Shown: positions 1 through 12,359 of the stretch, piece by piece
Position numbering within the stretch: position 1 is the stretch's first letter
How the letters are laid out: each line of letters begins with the position of its first letter
Origin: Epiperipatus broadwayi
Lineage: Eukaryota; Onychophora; Udeonychophora; Euonychophora; Peripatidae
Length of the DNA stretch: 64,000 nucleotides
Assembly (NCBI GenBank): GCA_028023455.1
Contig: JAQFVV010000180.1
Span: forward strand, 1,922,001 to 1,986,000
Direction: 5' to 3'
Program-made: the position numbers and the translations under genes
Notes under the pieces: generated by a model
What the model was told of the DNA's origin: nothing
Seen by the model: only the letters and a program-made list of their open reading frames with translations
Database searches by the model: none

Positions 1-2847
1 TAATGTCTAATAATTATTTCATCTTTTTTTTTTTTACAAATATGTTCCATTAATTTCAGTATGTTAATAAATTTTAAAAAATTCATTATCACACCTTTTT
101 TTCAAATCTTGGATTTATTTTATGAACCATTTTTTATTTCAGTTTTCTTATAAAGAAAGATTAAAGTTTATATATAAAAATAAGAAAATCAGTTTTAAAA
201 AGAATGTGTTAGGAATCAGATGTAATTACAGAAGTATAGTTACAATAATTGAAGAATATTTCATATAAAAATGTAAATTAAAACAAAAAAAATTAAAATA
301 TAAAATGATGTAAACAAATATGAAATAATCAAGAAGTAAGTTTTAAAAAAAATTGTTCTTTATGCGATATAATATTTTTTATTAGGTTGTTTTGTAAACT
401 CTTTGTAAATATATGTTTGTATAACAAATAAAAATGGTTCATAAGATTTAAAAAAACAAGATTTGAAAAGAAGTGTATTAATATATTTTAATAAAAATAT
501 ATTTTTTTGTGAAAAATATCACTTGTTTTTTTTTTATAAAAAAAGATTTGTTTTAGTTCTATCCAGATTATTTGGAATATAAAATGAATTTGTTTTCTTT
601 TAAAAAGAAAAAATTCTTGAAAAAAAAATTATTATTTTTGCTCCTTAATGTGTAAAAAGACCTAGTATGAGAAAAAGTCATATTTTAGGAATACAATGGC
701 TTTTGTTAAAAGTAAATTAAAATAAACATGTAAGAATCCAAACAAGAAACATAAACCAAGAATTTTATATTGATGTATTATAAAATTTATTTACAAATTT
801 TATTTTTTTCAAATATGATTGAATACAATACTTGAAGAAAAAAAAAAGTCTACTCAACGTATGATTTGCAAATTTTAATAGTTTTTCATTTGTTTATTTA
901 TATTTCTGTTTGTTTACATTTTTCTTTGAATAGTGTATAATTGAACATGTGTAATAAAATGTAAGTTATAGTCATAAATGCTGAAAGTTTGATTACTATA
1001 GCTTGTATTACTAGTGTATGGAGAGAGTTGCTATTATTTTAATAACTTGTGCAAGGGTAAAAAATGGTGTTCATGTAATATTTAATTTTTTAACTTCATA
1101 TTATTGAAGTTATATTTCTTTATTTGTTATGTTAAATAGAAGGTCTCAAGTCAGTTCTCTGACAATTTTATAAAAGACATTTCACAAAATTAATATATTT
1201 ATTTTTTCAGTGATCCATTTATTATAGTAGTGCTGGAGTCAGTCCAATTTATTTCTGATTATTTTCTTTTTTCATCAGTCTCTGGATTCTGTTATGATAT
1301 CCTTTTTAATTAGAAGCATTATAAATATTAGCATTTGTTTTTATAAAACTGTTTGTTAATTCATATTTTAATGTAATGAAAATGTTGGGTAGTTATTTTG
1401 TCATCAACTTAGATTAGGTTTTGTTCAATACTTTGACCATTGAAGATATTAGGGAAAAGACCTTGTGGAAAAAAGGAGTTTCACTCCATATTGTCTTCAG
1501 AGGAAACTTTTTGGGAAACATTCTGTTTTCAAACTTGTAACAAAGCATCAGACATATGATATTTTGTTGGAAGATTTGTATTTGGAGTAAATAGTGCATT
1601 GTATCTGAAAATGTGTTTTACTCTGCATTATTTTAATCATAGTTGAGTATATTTTATTGAGAGTTATTTAATGAAATATTAATGTAATTTTCATTATTAT
1701 GTTACATATTTATTGTTCTCTTTTATATAATTAGTCTGTACTCAGATATGACATTAATGTTTTTAATTTATATACTGTATATAAGTATGCAATATATTCT
1801 TTAATGTTCTTTTTTTCTTCTTTTATTTAGATTAATATTCTGAACATTTGATTAAAATACAAGAAGGTATCTCCAGTTTTAAAATATTCTTTATTGGTCA
1901 AAGATTAGATAATGTTACCACTGACATTGTATTGACAACATTGCTTAAATCCATGTACAATTTTTATAAAAATTCATTGCTTGAGTCTTGTAGTTTAGTG
2001 TTGGGGAAGATATACTACTTATTATCAGAAGTATCTCTATTTTATTATTACTATAAAACTGGATATTTTAAGTGACTTCCATAATAAAAATATAAACTGT
2101 ATATTCCCTGATGATTAGCTGGTAATTAATTAAATATAAATGAAGGTTGATATAGAGTAACCTTTTTTTGAATTTCGATAGGAATGATTTTTTTTTGTAC
2201 TTCATATTTATCACTGGATCATCTAAATGATTAATGAAATTAGGCAAATAATCACTATTAAAATTATTTTTATTTTTAAAATAATTAGTTAATAAATTTC
2301 AACTTCTGTTAAGATTGATACTTATCATAGCTATTATGTATTAATAAAATTCTTGCAAGCAATAATATTAATTAAGGCATATTTAATATATATAAAAGTT
2401 GGGCAAAAACAATAAACTGAGGCATTATAGTGATGAGTGTTTTTTTTTTTCCATTGTGTCAACAGTAATATAATCTGTTTCAGTTGATATATGTTGTTAT
2501 TATGATTTTTAAGCTAAGTTCTCTTCCTGATAGCCATTTGAGATTATTATGCGGTAGATTATTATGACCATGGTTTATAACTCATTAAAGTTTCCCATTA
2601 CTTATTACTATTCTAACTTAAATTATTTGAGCATTTATTTATAATTTAAACTTTAATGAGTCATTTACCTGAAAGGATGTCAAAAAAAAAACAACAATAA
2701 AGATTAAAATTATTTATTAAATCTCATGTTTTTCCTGAAAAATATAAACAAATGTTTTTCTGTTGTTGTTTTTTTGAAAAAGCTTTGTTTAATTATACTA
2801 ATATCAAAATTTTTTCGAATAGTAATTAAATTTGTTTGTAAAAAAAC
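1..2847. other. AT-rich non-coding flank
   Basis: No coding region longer than about 75 codons is present. The short open frames at 1414-1599 (-) and 1848-2075 (+) are low-complexity and show no domain. Poly-T and poly-A runs are common. A 14-bp inverted repeat (actcattaaagttt at 2580-2593 and its complement at 2648-2661) could form a weak hairpin. No core promoter for the downstream zinc-finger gene could be picked out with confidence. Confidence 0.6.
91..476. repeat. Imperfect inverted repeat, possible old foldback/MITE
   Basis: The stretch at 91-132 (runs of T, then caaatcttgg, then atgaaccattttt) reappears as its reverse complement at 431-476 (aaaatggttcat, then caagatttgaaaagaagtgt). 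Each arm is about 45 bp, with indels in the A/T runs, and the spacer is about 300 bp of AT-rich DNA. This is consistent with a decayed MITE, but no target duplication is clear and low complexity makes chance partly responsible. Confidence 0.35.
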
Positions 2848-4116
2848 ATGGGGAAAATGTGTTTCAAAATATATGAAAATAATCATTCAGGAGAAAAGCT
2901 ATTTTGTTGCACTTTTTGCGACTATAAGGCTTATCATAAAAGTACTTTAAAAAGACATGAAAACACTCATACAGGAGATAAATCATTGTGTTGCTCTGTA
3001 TGTGAATATAAGACTTATGATAAATGTAGTTTAAAAAATCATGAAATAATTCATGGAAAAGAAAAACCCTTTGTTTGCACTTTATGTAATTACAGGGCCT
3101 ATTATAAAAGTAGTTTAAAAAGACATGAAAAAGTTCATGCAGGTGAAAAACCATTTTGTTGTGCTTTATGTGAATATAAGTCTTATAATAAAAGTAGTTT
3201 AAAAAATCATGAAATGATTCATGGAAATGAAAAACATTTTGCTTGCACTTTATGTGAATACAAGGCTTATTATAAAAGTAATTTAAAAAGACATGAAAAA
3301 ATTCATACTAGAGACAAACTATTTTGTTGTTCTTTATGTGAATATAAATCTTACAATAAAAATAGTTTTAAAAATCATGCAATAATTCATAGAAAAGAAA
3401 AACCTTTTTCTTGTACTTTATGTGATTACAAAGCCTATTATAAATGTAGTTTAAAGATACATGAAAGTTTTCATACAGGAACAAAGCCATTTTGTTGTAC
3501 TTTGTGTGAATACAAGACTTCTATTAAAAATAGTTTGAAAAAACATATATTAATTCATGGAAATGAAAAACATTTTGCTTGTACTTTATGTGAATACAAG
3601 GCTTATCTTAAAAGTAATTTAAAAAGACATGAAAAATTACATATTGGAAAAAAAATATTTTATTGTACTTTATGTGAATACAAGACATTTCGTAAAAGTC
3701 ATTTAAAAGTACATTATAAAGTTCATGCTAGAGAAAAGCTGATTTGTTGCACTTTATGTAAATACAAGACATCTAATAAAAGTGACATGAAAAGACATGA
3801 ACAACTTCATACTGGACAAAAATGTTTTCAACACAATTCATTTAAATTAACAATTTCAAGTAGAGGCAGTTTAAACAAACTTGAAAACAATACAAAAAAA
3901 ATAACTTTTCAATACCAGAGACATAATTGCAAGACTGTAACACAGACACAAATTTCAGAACACGAAAAAAATATTAGAAAGTATTTTTATAGTCATGATG
4001 TATTTAATTGTCGTTTGTGTGATTACAAAACTACAGATAAAGAGGACTCTGAAAGTCATGAAAACAGTCATTTTAGTGGTTATGTGATTCTCAAGATCTT
4101 AATTCAACGATCTTAA
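2848..4116 (+). CDS. C2H2 zinc-finger protein with 12 intact fingers
   Basis: This is an intronless ORF of 422 codons encoding a tandem C2H2 zinc-finger protein, presumably a nuclear nucleic-acid-binding factor; the target is unknown. Eleven consecutive fingers of 28 residues (C-x2-C-x12-H-x3-H) run from about residue 19 to 325. Linkers are of the TGEKP type but relaxed (HGNEKHF, HAGEKPF, HTRDKLF). Two further 28-residue units (about 326-380) have lost most zinc ligands, and a final intact finger (CRLC...HENSH) ends near residue 410. No KRAB, BTB, SCAN or ZAD domain is present; the N-terminus is only about 18 residues. An in-frame TAA at 2839-2841 just before the ATG, with no AG acceptor between them, supports the ATG at 2848; the Met three codons later is an alternative. 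Most fingers have Y-K after the second Cys, and even- and odd-numbered fingers resemble each other, suggesting growth by a two-finger unit. AT-rich codon use matches the surroundings. Confidence 0.9.
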   Translation: MGKMCFKIYENNHSGEKLFCCTFCDYKAYHKSTLKRHENTHTGDKSLCCSVCEYKTYDKCSLKNHEIIHGKEKPFVCTLCNYRAYYKSSLKRHEKVHAGEKPFCCALCEYKSYNKSSLKNHEMIHGNEKHFACTLCEYKAYYKSNLKRHEKIHTRDKLFCCSLCEYKSYNKNSFKNHAIIHRKEKPFSCTLCDYKAYYKCSLKIHESFHTGTKPFCCTLCEYKTSIKNSLKKHILIHGNEKHFACTLCEYKAYLKSNLKRHEKLHIGKKIFYCTLCEYKTFRKSHLKVHYKVHAREKLICCTLCKYKTSNKSDMKRHEQLHTGQKCFQHNSFKLTISSRGSLNKLENNTKKITFQYQRHNCKTVTQTQISEHEKNIRKYFYSHDVFNCRLCDYKTTDKEDSESHENSHFSGYVILKILIQRS

Positions 4117-4229
4117 GAATCCCAACTATGCTGCACAATCATATTTTGGAATCATTCCAGAATTTAATCCTCCAAAATCATATATCTACTTATCTGTGTG
4201 CAGATTGAAAGTCATGTATTTTATGTATC

Positions 4230-4245
4230 AATAAATTACAATAAA
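4230..4245 (+). other. Tandem polyadenylation signals
   Basis: Two AATAAA hexamers (4230-4235 and 4240-4245) lie about 115-125 bp after the zinc-finger stop codon, a plausible 3' UTR length. In such AT-rich DNA the hexamer is frequent, so this is supportive context rather than proof. Confidence 0.4.
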
Positions 4246-4365
4246 AATTAATTGGAAACTTATTGTCGTATCTATAAGTTGAAACATAATTGTAAAAAAA
4301 TTATTGTATAAATGCTATGGTTTTTTGTGTTTTTATTTTTTTTAAAACTTTTTTTATTCGTTTGC

Positions 4366-4500
4366 CTTGGAAATAATTTTAATTGATACATTAAAAGAAT
4401 CATTGCCAGAGTGTTGCTGTGTCAATTATTGTTAATGTTTGTTTTAAAAAAGTAAATATAACCTTTATTAATTATCTTCTAAAAGACATGTTACTTGAAG
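4366..4500 (+). repeat. Dispersed repeat shared with 55125-55260
   Basis: The segment containing gaaataatttta, then ttgat, then tgttg.tgt, then attattgattatct, then aag.cacttg aligns in the same order with 55125-55260, with small indels. The second copy lies just past the LINE C-terminal ORF that ends at 54938, so this may be LINE 3' UTR sequence or a SINE sharing such a tail. It contains no coding sequence. Confidence 0.5.
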
Positions 4501-5749
4501 TAAAATACCCTTCTTTCTAAAAATCTATAGAATATAGTTTTCACCACTAATTGGGTTGGTGTCACTGTTTTACACATGGAAATAGGAAATGAAGTTGAAT
4601 TATTCCATATGTGTGTATTTAATTAAAGAAAAACATATTTTTAACTAATTTAAAGTGTATATCTGGACTAGGAATAAACTAATTTAACAAATGATTAATG
4701 ATAATCATTGAAGTGTTTATCTAGGATCAAGGCAAAGTAATAGATAAAGTAAATTTGAGATTTGTAAATCAGGCCAACCAATGAATGCAAGTTCAACATG
4801 AAATGCATCTTGAGATCATTTGATTTTTTATGTGTCTTTGTTCATATACTTCAAGAATATGTGATGGAATAGAAGTTATTAAGTATATATATTTACATTT
4901 TTTTCTATAAGCACTAAATCCCTGGTTTACTTTGTAAGATATTAATAGTAGGGCAATATGTAGAGTATGGATGTGAAGTAACATTATCCCTAGTTATCAG
5001 TAAATATATAGTTATATCTTAACTTCAATTCCATATATACTATGCAATTAATTGATTTTATTAACTATCTATAGATCAGTGGAACAATTTATTAATAGAC
5101 ATACATAAATGTGCACTTTTAATCCACGAATTGCAGATGGACAATATTCTTTTGTATCACATAATAGAAGTTTTTTGTTTATTTCAATGTATAGATATTT
5201 ATAGAAGGAATCAGAACTTTATTGTAGCACTTTCTCCAAACAGAATAATAATATCTATCAATAGAATATTTAGTGTTAAAGAAACTGTGTTTAGACTTTT
5301 AGTTCACTATCCCAACTAGATCATGCCCATTTTCACATATATTATTTTTAATAGTTATTTTAAATCTCATCTTAGCCTGCTGAGAATAAGTTATACTCTT
5401 AGTTAATTTTAAGCATCATGGGATAGGATTATGTTGCAATCTATTTTACTGTAAAATATTGTGATGGTAAATGACTGAACCCTCTTACAAGTTAGTATCA
5501 GCTAGCTTAAACAAACAGATTCAGATTAAAGATATATGTTTGTAGATTTAATATTGTGATCATGTGTTTTTGCACATTGTTCCCATTACCTACCTTAGCA
5601 TAATAATTTTTAGTATTTACTTGTTTTTTAAAAAAATAGTGAATAAATAAAAGAGTAAAAGAGACAATAGTTTTGTTATATATAAGCTTTCAGTTCAACT
5701 TGTATGCAAAGTATAGATGTATTGTTATATTTATTATAAGCATAATAGG

Positions 5750-5773
5750 TTTTTTTTTTTTGGGGGGGGGGGG
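5750..5773. repeat. T12G12 homopolymer junction
   Basis: Twelve T residues are followed directly by twelve G residues. Similar junctions occur at 7863-7880 (A then G) and at 29673-29707 (C, then A, then T). Such sites are prone to slippage and sequencing error. Confidence 0.9.
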
Positions 5774-6517
5774 TAAATCCAGTTATTAAAATAATAGTTA
5801 TACTAGAAAGTGTAGAAGAAAGTAATGATTTATTTAATATTATAGTAATTAAGTTTGTAGAAGAGAGTAGAGAAGATAAAGTGGATTTAAAGTTAGCTTC
5901 TTTAGGTTTAGAGTAGTAATGAATGGGTTAAATTTTAGTTTTTTTGTAATTCAGACTAAAGTTCATTAGTTATTTTTAATACCTAATATTTTTAAAATTT
6001 GTTTGGTAGCTGTAATAAATTATAGGTAGTTATTTAAAGAAGTAATTAATAAGTTAAGTTTAAAGCTTAAAACAGCATTTCCCTCATTCATGTATGTGTG
6101 TGTGCATGGATGGATGGATAAACTTGTTTCATAATTAATAAAGTAGTTTTATCTTCAGTTACACAAATTCTTAAATATAATAAATATAATATTAGTTATT
6201 GTTAAACCTATAATGAATAAAATATTTATTAATTCAAACTTTAATAAATTAATATTTCAACAAAACTCAATTAATAAATGAACAAATAATGTTTAATTAT
6301 TTTTTTATTATATCATTTTTTCTAAATAAGAAACTTTGTTTAACTTTCTTTCAAATTAAGTTTGTTAGACCATGGGTAATTTTGAAAATATTTAGATTAA
6401 AATGACATCACTTACTGATTGACCTATCTTGCAGTTAAGATTTTAAAAAAAATAACAATCTGTGTTTTATTGGTCATTAATAAGAATTTTATAGCTAAAA
6501 AAAATAATAAAAAAATA

Positions 6518-6529
6518 CTATAAAAAGAG
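6518..6529 (+). promoter_or_regulatory. TATA-box-like motif before a pyrimidine-rich GC-richer patch
   Basis: The motif ctataaaaagag precedes an abrupt switch from AT-rich DNA to a mixed-composition stretch (about 6530-6605, with ctctctcttttcctttctct), as seen at transcription starts of LTRs and host genes. No coding sequence follows and LTR boundaries could not be fixed (TG at about 6364 gives no clean partner end). It is a candidate only. Confidence 0.25.
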
Positions 6530-9500
6530 AGGTTTTGTTGGTTGAAGGACTTTTTGGTTCTCTCTCTTTTCCTTTCTCTGGCTCAAGCTGCATCTCACCA
6601 AAATTTTAAAAGTGGTAAATTTTTATAATTATTATTATTTTACCTAAAAGTATTAAATATTGAACACGATCATTCTCAAGTCTACAATGCACTGCTGAGC
6701 GCACAGGTAACCCATTCTCGTTACTAAATCTCAATTTAAACTTTCTTAATTATTGTATAATGCTACAGAGGAATGTCTATTTTAAGTAAATTTAGTCAAT
6801 TTAACTTCAAAATATATTTCAACAGGAAGCAGGTAATGTTTAATTACAGTTATTGTAAAATATATGCGGAACATTTTTCTAGTTCATATCCATTTGCTTA
6901 TTTATCTTCTAAAAAGGAGAAAATTAAAGTAAAATTAAAATGCATAGACTATTAAGCTATGAATTAATTTTAAAATGTGTTATATTATTTTTTTCCTGCT
7001 CAACAATAAAAATAATAATTATTAAAAGAACTGTTATCTTAAGAATGATTTTGAAATGTTTAGTTGAATTTAACTATATTTTAACATAATTCTTCATATA
7101 TGAAAGAAATATACTGAAAGAATTTCACTATTATTCTAATAATTTCCATGCTGAAGTTATCAAGTTAAATATGCGCAGGAAAAACTTGAAATTAACACTG
7201 CATGAATTAAATAAAGAAAATATATGTGAGAATAGTTAAGACATTTAATCTTAGTGTTAATTTAAATCCTCTGAGAGAATAGCAGCGTATAGTCATTGAA
7301 TGTGAATAAAATATTTGTCAAACAAATGCACATAGGGTTAGCAGAAATATTACTAAAGACATTTGATATGCTGTATATTTGTTGCTAACTACTACTTTAT
7401 GTAATATTTAAAAGAAATTGTTGAAGTGGAAACCTAAAAAAAAAATGTTTTCATTTTTATATGATAAATAATCTAAAAGTTTAAAATGTGCTTCTTTAAA
7501 AGAAAAGAAATAATGATACGTTATTAGTTAAACAAACCCGCAGGATCCCAAGATATAATCAGCTAAACAAATGATTGCATTCCAACATTGTCATTCCCAT
7601 ATTCACCGGCTTATTGCTTTATGTTTGTTTATTTATTTTTTTATATTATTAAAATGCATTTAAATCTAGAACTAATTTAGTTTTAAGAACTATTATATTA
7701 CATTGTGTTTGGAAATCTTTTGCCATGTTTAAAAAAAATAGAATATTGTTTTGTCTTGAAGTTTTGCAGAACAGTTTACCCCTCGAAGGAATACTTTATG
7801 CCCTTAACCGACTGCCCAGTATGGAGAAATTCTGCTAATAAACTAAGGTTTTTGTTTGTTTAAAAAAAAAGGGGGGGGGATATTTTATGCAATATTTTTC
7901 TTTTGTATTTTGCTATATTTTCAACAATACTATTTTAGTATTATGATTGCTGTAGGTAATTTATTGATGTATTTTAATTGTAATGGGTTTATCAGAATAT
8001 GTAGATATTTTACGCATTGTCAGATAAATATTTTTATTATATGTGTTGGTATTTTCTGGATAACTAAACTATATTATATTTTGAGTCAGCAGAGATATTC
8101 ATCTCATAATTATTATTTTAAAATATATGGTATTCCATTCATTTATTAGTATAACAGCTAAAGTATTTATTAGAACGTTTGATATTATTGCAGAATTGCA
8201 ATAATAATAATAACTGCTAATATTCCCATGCATTTGAGAATTATTATTCTCACATTCTTATTCATTTTATCAGTCATGTTCACTTATTTTCTATATATTT
8301 GATGTTTTATATTCTATACATATATGTATTGTTACTTTATGCCAAAGTTTTATATGCTACTAATTTTGTTAATTGATATTTCACAGTTGTTTGACTTAAT
8401 TTCACATTGTTGGTTTCAGACATTGTTTATTATAGTTTAAATTTGTATATTACTTTAGTTCATTACAGTGTTAAGTTAGTATCTATTATCGTTTAGGTTT
8501 ATGGTATTGATTGACCTCATAGTGTTAGACTCTACTTGCTCATGTTTATTATTGTGCTTTATGGAGTGAACAACTTTTCCATGAGTTGATAGTGCTTTAC
8601 TCTCATGATTATTATCACATATTAGACAGGATTATATTTCATGACATATTTTCCCATTTCTGTCTATGCGCTGTGACCTGGGCCACACATAATTAGCCTT
8701 ACATATGGCACTGGAAGTCGCCAACTATTTATTGATTTATATTGTTTAGCTCTGCAGAGTGTATGCTTTGGCCTATCACTCATGATGTATTTAAATTTAT
8801 TTTCCACCATGGTAGGTGATGTTTTGTGATCTAGATGCGCGATGACAATGATAAGCCAGTTTTTGAAGGATTTAGTTTCTTTAGGTTGCACTTTATTGTT
8901 TTAGTGCTAACAGGAGTATAACAATGTCTGTATTGTGTTGCTATGATGTTATAATTAGCCGCAAGCAAACCAACAAGGAATAATAATTTTAAACATCTAA
9001 TTGTAAGCATATGGCATTAAGAGCAATCCACATATTCTATGCAATTGTTTTATTCACCTAGAATCTTTCGCTGATGGATGTGTAAGTCATTTACATTAAA
9101 TATTTTGGTATTATCAGTATTATATGAACAGTAATTTATTAATAGCATGTGTGCACATGTCTTCTGGTGAGTGATCCATACTTTTCTGTCATTCAGTTTA
9201 TTTAATAGTACAAAATATTAAGCAATATGAGATCATTTATTTTAATCTGATATTAATTTTATAATGCCAGCAATTGATTTAAGTTTATTTAACTGATAAT
9301 TCAAATTATTAGCAAATCAGCCCGTTAATAAAGGTTATTAATGATTATCTTTTTTTTTTTAAAATAAGTAACATAAATATAATTATGTTACTGAGTTATT
9401 GTTAAACCCGTATGAATGTTTAATTTTATGAGACCCAAAATTGTTTAGGGAATCATTTAGTGAAATTAAGATGTATAAAAGTTAACTATTGTTAACTCAT

Positions 9501-10947
9501 AACTTTTATTAATACTGTTTAGTAAGTTGATCAGTTTAAAATCATTTGTTTCAAAACCTTAATTAATCTATTCACATGGCTAAAATGTTGCTGTGGTATT
9601 TATAGTCATGAAAATATTTGTAACAGCATTATTTTGGCAATAATTCCAAACTTTGTATGAATTTTGTTTTATCATTTTAGTAATTGTAAATAAATCTATT
9701 TATTATTTATTAAAAAAAAACAAATCTTGTTTCTGTTTATTTTATTTTTTTATATGCTATTGTCTTGGGTTCACAATATTTATTATTTTCATTGAGTTAA
9801 TGATATTCAGAATATTCCAGTATTCACAGAAATAAAAATAAAATCATGCATATAAATATGATTTCTAAGTGAAATCAAAGTAACAAATAATTAAACATTT
9901 GCAGTTATGAATAATAATATTTTGCATTAAGCTATATTTCAATTACATTTATCTTCTAAGAAGGAAGATTGCACAATATGGAAATGAAGATTTCTTGACA
10001 TTTCAGAAGATTATTTATACTATTTCAGACTGCACACAATTAAGTTATTTAGATATTGAATGACTATTTTATTCCAAGGTCCAACTACATTTAATTACTT
10101 ATGAAGGTTGTCTGTAGGAGGGTGGAAAGTCATAAAAAGCATCCTTGTCTTTCTACATTCTCATGTGATATTGTGGGTAAAAAGGCTACGACTATTCTAA
10201 ATTTAAAATTTTTTAATTAGGCAATTAGTTATTACAATAAATATCCTTTTATGTAGTTTTAATGACTATTGTTATTTAATAGTAGGAAGCAGTCGCTACA
10301 AGAAAAGTGTTTGCCTCCTATAGTTGACCAGGGTGTCATTCATTCATTTTTCCATTTATTTATTTAATAGGCAACATTACATGATAATACAATTTACAAA
10401 AGTCACAGTAGGACCCCTGAGATTATTTATTCTTGTTATTTTCATAGTTATTTATCCAATTCTTTATGTCATAATATCAAATATTGGTAGCATAAGATAA
10501 GTCTTCCTTATTTATTCCCTGTGCTATAAGAAAAGTACATTTTGTGGTAGCTTTACATAAATCAAATATTTCAAATCATGCTATTCAGAATTGATAAAAG
10601 TATTACCAAATTCTTGAAATATTAGAAGAGAAGATTTATTAGAAAATACTTCTCTTTAAGTACAGATTTATTTTACTCAGAGAATATAATTTATGGGAGA
10701 TTGAGTCTGATAAATATTTTGCAAGAGTAGAAATTTTCCTCTCTAACATTTATTCCAAATCATTTATTATGCTATGATTATTTGTAGTATTGTTTGATTT
10801 TTCCTCCATCTTATTGTAAGTCTCTAATAGTAGTAACATCTTAAAATTATTGTAATCCCACTGAGTATAGCCCGTGGTCCAGGAAAGAGTCTCTTGAATA
10901 ATAATAATTTAATATTCTCGCTAGGTTACCATATGGGTACTTGAGTA

Positions 10948-11139
10948 TTAACTAAGCTATGACGTACTACACCAAAGGCATACTATTCTAATCTTATGAT
11001 CTTTATGATAACGTCTCCTAGTTATTTGCGAACAAACTTAATCGATAAAGTTTGCCCGCAGATCACATGGAGAAGTCACCTTGAAGATCGCAAGATTAGA
11101 ATAGTATGCCTTTGGGGTAGTACATCATAGCATAGTTAA
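10948..11139. repeat. 192-bp imperfect palindrome (hairpin)
   Basis: The two halves are inverted copies. Near-exact blocks ccaaaggcatactattctaa and its complement sit in the outer half, and caaacttaatcgat / atcgataaagtttg at the centre. Substitutions are spread through both arms, so the hairpin is old. It forms the left part of the composite repeat. Confidence 0.8.
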
Positions 11140-11600
11140 ATAATAACTAATAATTTACTACGAAAAAAAAATATCAAAAAATGAATATTATAAAGAATCA
11201 TTATAATTTTGGTAACGATATTTAACTAATCATTTTACCCTGAAAACGATTAAAAAAAACAAAAAAAAAAAATTCAAAAATGAATATTATAAATAATCAT
11301 TACCCAATTTTTAATGATATTTAACTAATCATTTGACCCCGAAAACAAAAAAAAATTAACTAATCATATATATTTTCAGACTAGAAGCTGTTGCGAAATA
11401 ATAACTAATAATTTACTATGATAAAAAATTAGTATCAAAAATGAATATTATAAATAATCAAAACAATGTTTAACAAAAATGATAAAAAAAAAAAATTATT
11501 AAAAAATGAATATTATAAATAATCATCACAATTTTTTGTAGGGATATTTAACTAATCATTCGAACCCGAAATCAAAAAAAAAAAATGAAGTAATCATTAG
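11137..11600. repeat. Tandem array of an AT-rich unit interrupted by Merlin
   Basis: A unit built of actaataatttacta, atcaaaaatgaatattataa, ataatcat.acaattttt, gatatttaactaatcatt and a poly-A run recurs about four times (starting near 11140, 11265, 11395 and 11490). It resumes after the Merlin insertion at about 12530-12655. Units differ by length changes in the A runs. The Merlin element therefore inserted into an existing array. Confidence 0.75.
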
Positions 11601-11607
11601 AATTTTT

Positions 11608-11768
11608 GGTAAAGGTTTACTTTAGCGACCACAGCATAAAAATCATGTTCGCCCTCTAGTTTTCAAAATTATAAGTAAATAATTATTCGAAAAATCTTAC
11701 GTATATACTACTATATTACAATTACATTAAAATTTATTAAAATGTAAAAGATAAAAAAAATATTTACC
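11608..11768. repeat. Left terminal inverted repeat of Merlin
   Basis: About 160 bp that match the reverse complement of 12360-12507. Near-exact blocks are ggtaaaggtttactttagcg, tctagttttcaaaatta, aatcttacgtat and acaattaca. Long subterminal inverted repeats are typical of non-autonomous derivatives. Confidence 0.85.
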
Positions 11769-11884
11769 ATTTTAAAGAAGTTGAAATAATTGCACTAGTT
11801 TAATTAAAATAATTAGTTTAAATTATTTGAAACTTAAGAATTTAAACTATCGGCATTTATAACTTAAGAATTTAAACTATCTCG

Positions 11885-12356
11885 ATGGTTCTCGGCGGAA
11901 TAGATGATAATGGGGAGCCATTAGTCATCGAAATCGACGAAACATATTATTTCCACAGAAAATACCACAGGGGGACTACATGCTTCTTGACAGAAGTTGC
12001 GGATAGAACGGCTGGCTCATTGGAGGCCCTAATCCAGCAGTACATTTTACCAGGGACTCGCATAATTTCAGATGGCTGGGCTGCGTACAATAATATCAGC
12101 AGACTTAGCTATGGGGTGCACATGCATTCGGTTGTCGTCCACCAGGACAACTTCGTGAATCCCGAAAACCCAAGACATACATACCCAGAATATTGAGAAT
12201 ATGTGGATGAGGGCCAAGCGTAAGCTGAAATTCCAATCTGGTACCAGCAGGGCTTTATTTTCATCGTACCTCCAAGAATTTGCCTTCCGCAGTAGATATA
12301 GCACTGCCGCCCTTTTCTCCAACTTCCTGCTATGCATAGGATATAATTATGCTTAA
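11885..12356 (+). pseudogene. Truncated, frameshifted Merlin transposase (DDE, ISXO2-like)
   Basis: This is the remnant of a cut-and-paste transposase of the ISXO2-like DDE family. The first frame (11885-12196) holds D18 in VIEIDETYY and D63 in RIISDGWAAYN, and ends with VHQDNFVNP followed by a stop. A +1 shift near 12186 restores the rest: IENMWMRAKRKLK, supplying the third acidic residue, then a C-terminus ending CIGYNYA and TAA at 12354-12356. The N-terminal zinc-ribbon and helix-turn-helix part is absent. Between HRKYHRG and CFLTEV the block of about 15-17 residues usual in the family (the W-V-F-G-G motif) is missing, so the DDE core is also internally deleted. Upstream, acttaagaatttaaactat is directly repeated (about 11831-11850 and 11861-11880), possibly a deletion scar. 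Not functional. Confidence 0.9.
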
Positions 12357-12359
12357 AAA

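Larger units (their letters stand above)
4501..10942. other. Long AT-rich non-coding stretch
   Basis: About 6.4 kb without a recognisable gene or RNA gene. The longest open frames (for example 7856-8149 +, 97 codons, opening in an A9G9 homopolymer) are hydrophobic low-complexity translations of T-rich DNA. Notable only are a T12G12 junction at 5750-5773, an A9G9 junction at 7863-7880, a (ggat)n stretch near 6110, and a TATA-like motif at 6518. A slightly GC-richer patch at 8640-8900 shows no identifiable element. Confidence 0.6.

Noticed and set aside
2864-3154. 96-codon minus-strand frame over the zinc-finger gene
   Set aside because: It is the antisense shadow of a repetitive zinc-finger ORF; its residues repeat with the 84-bp finger period.
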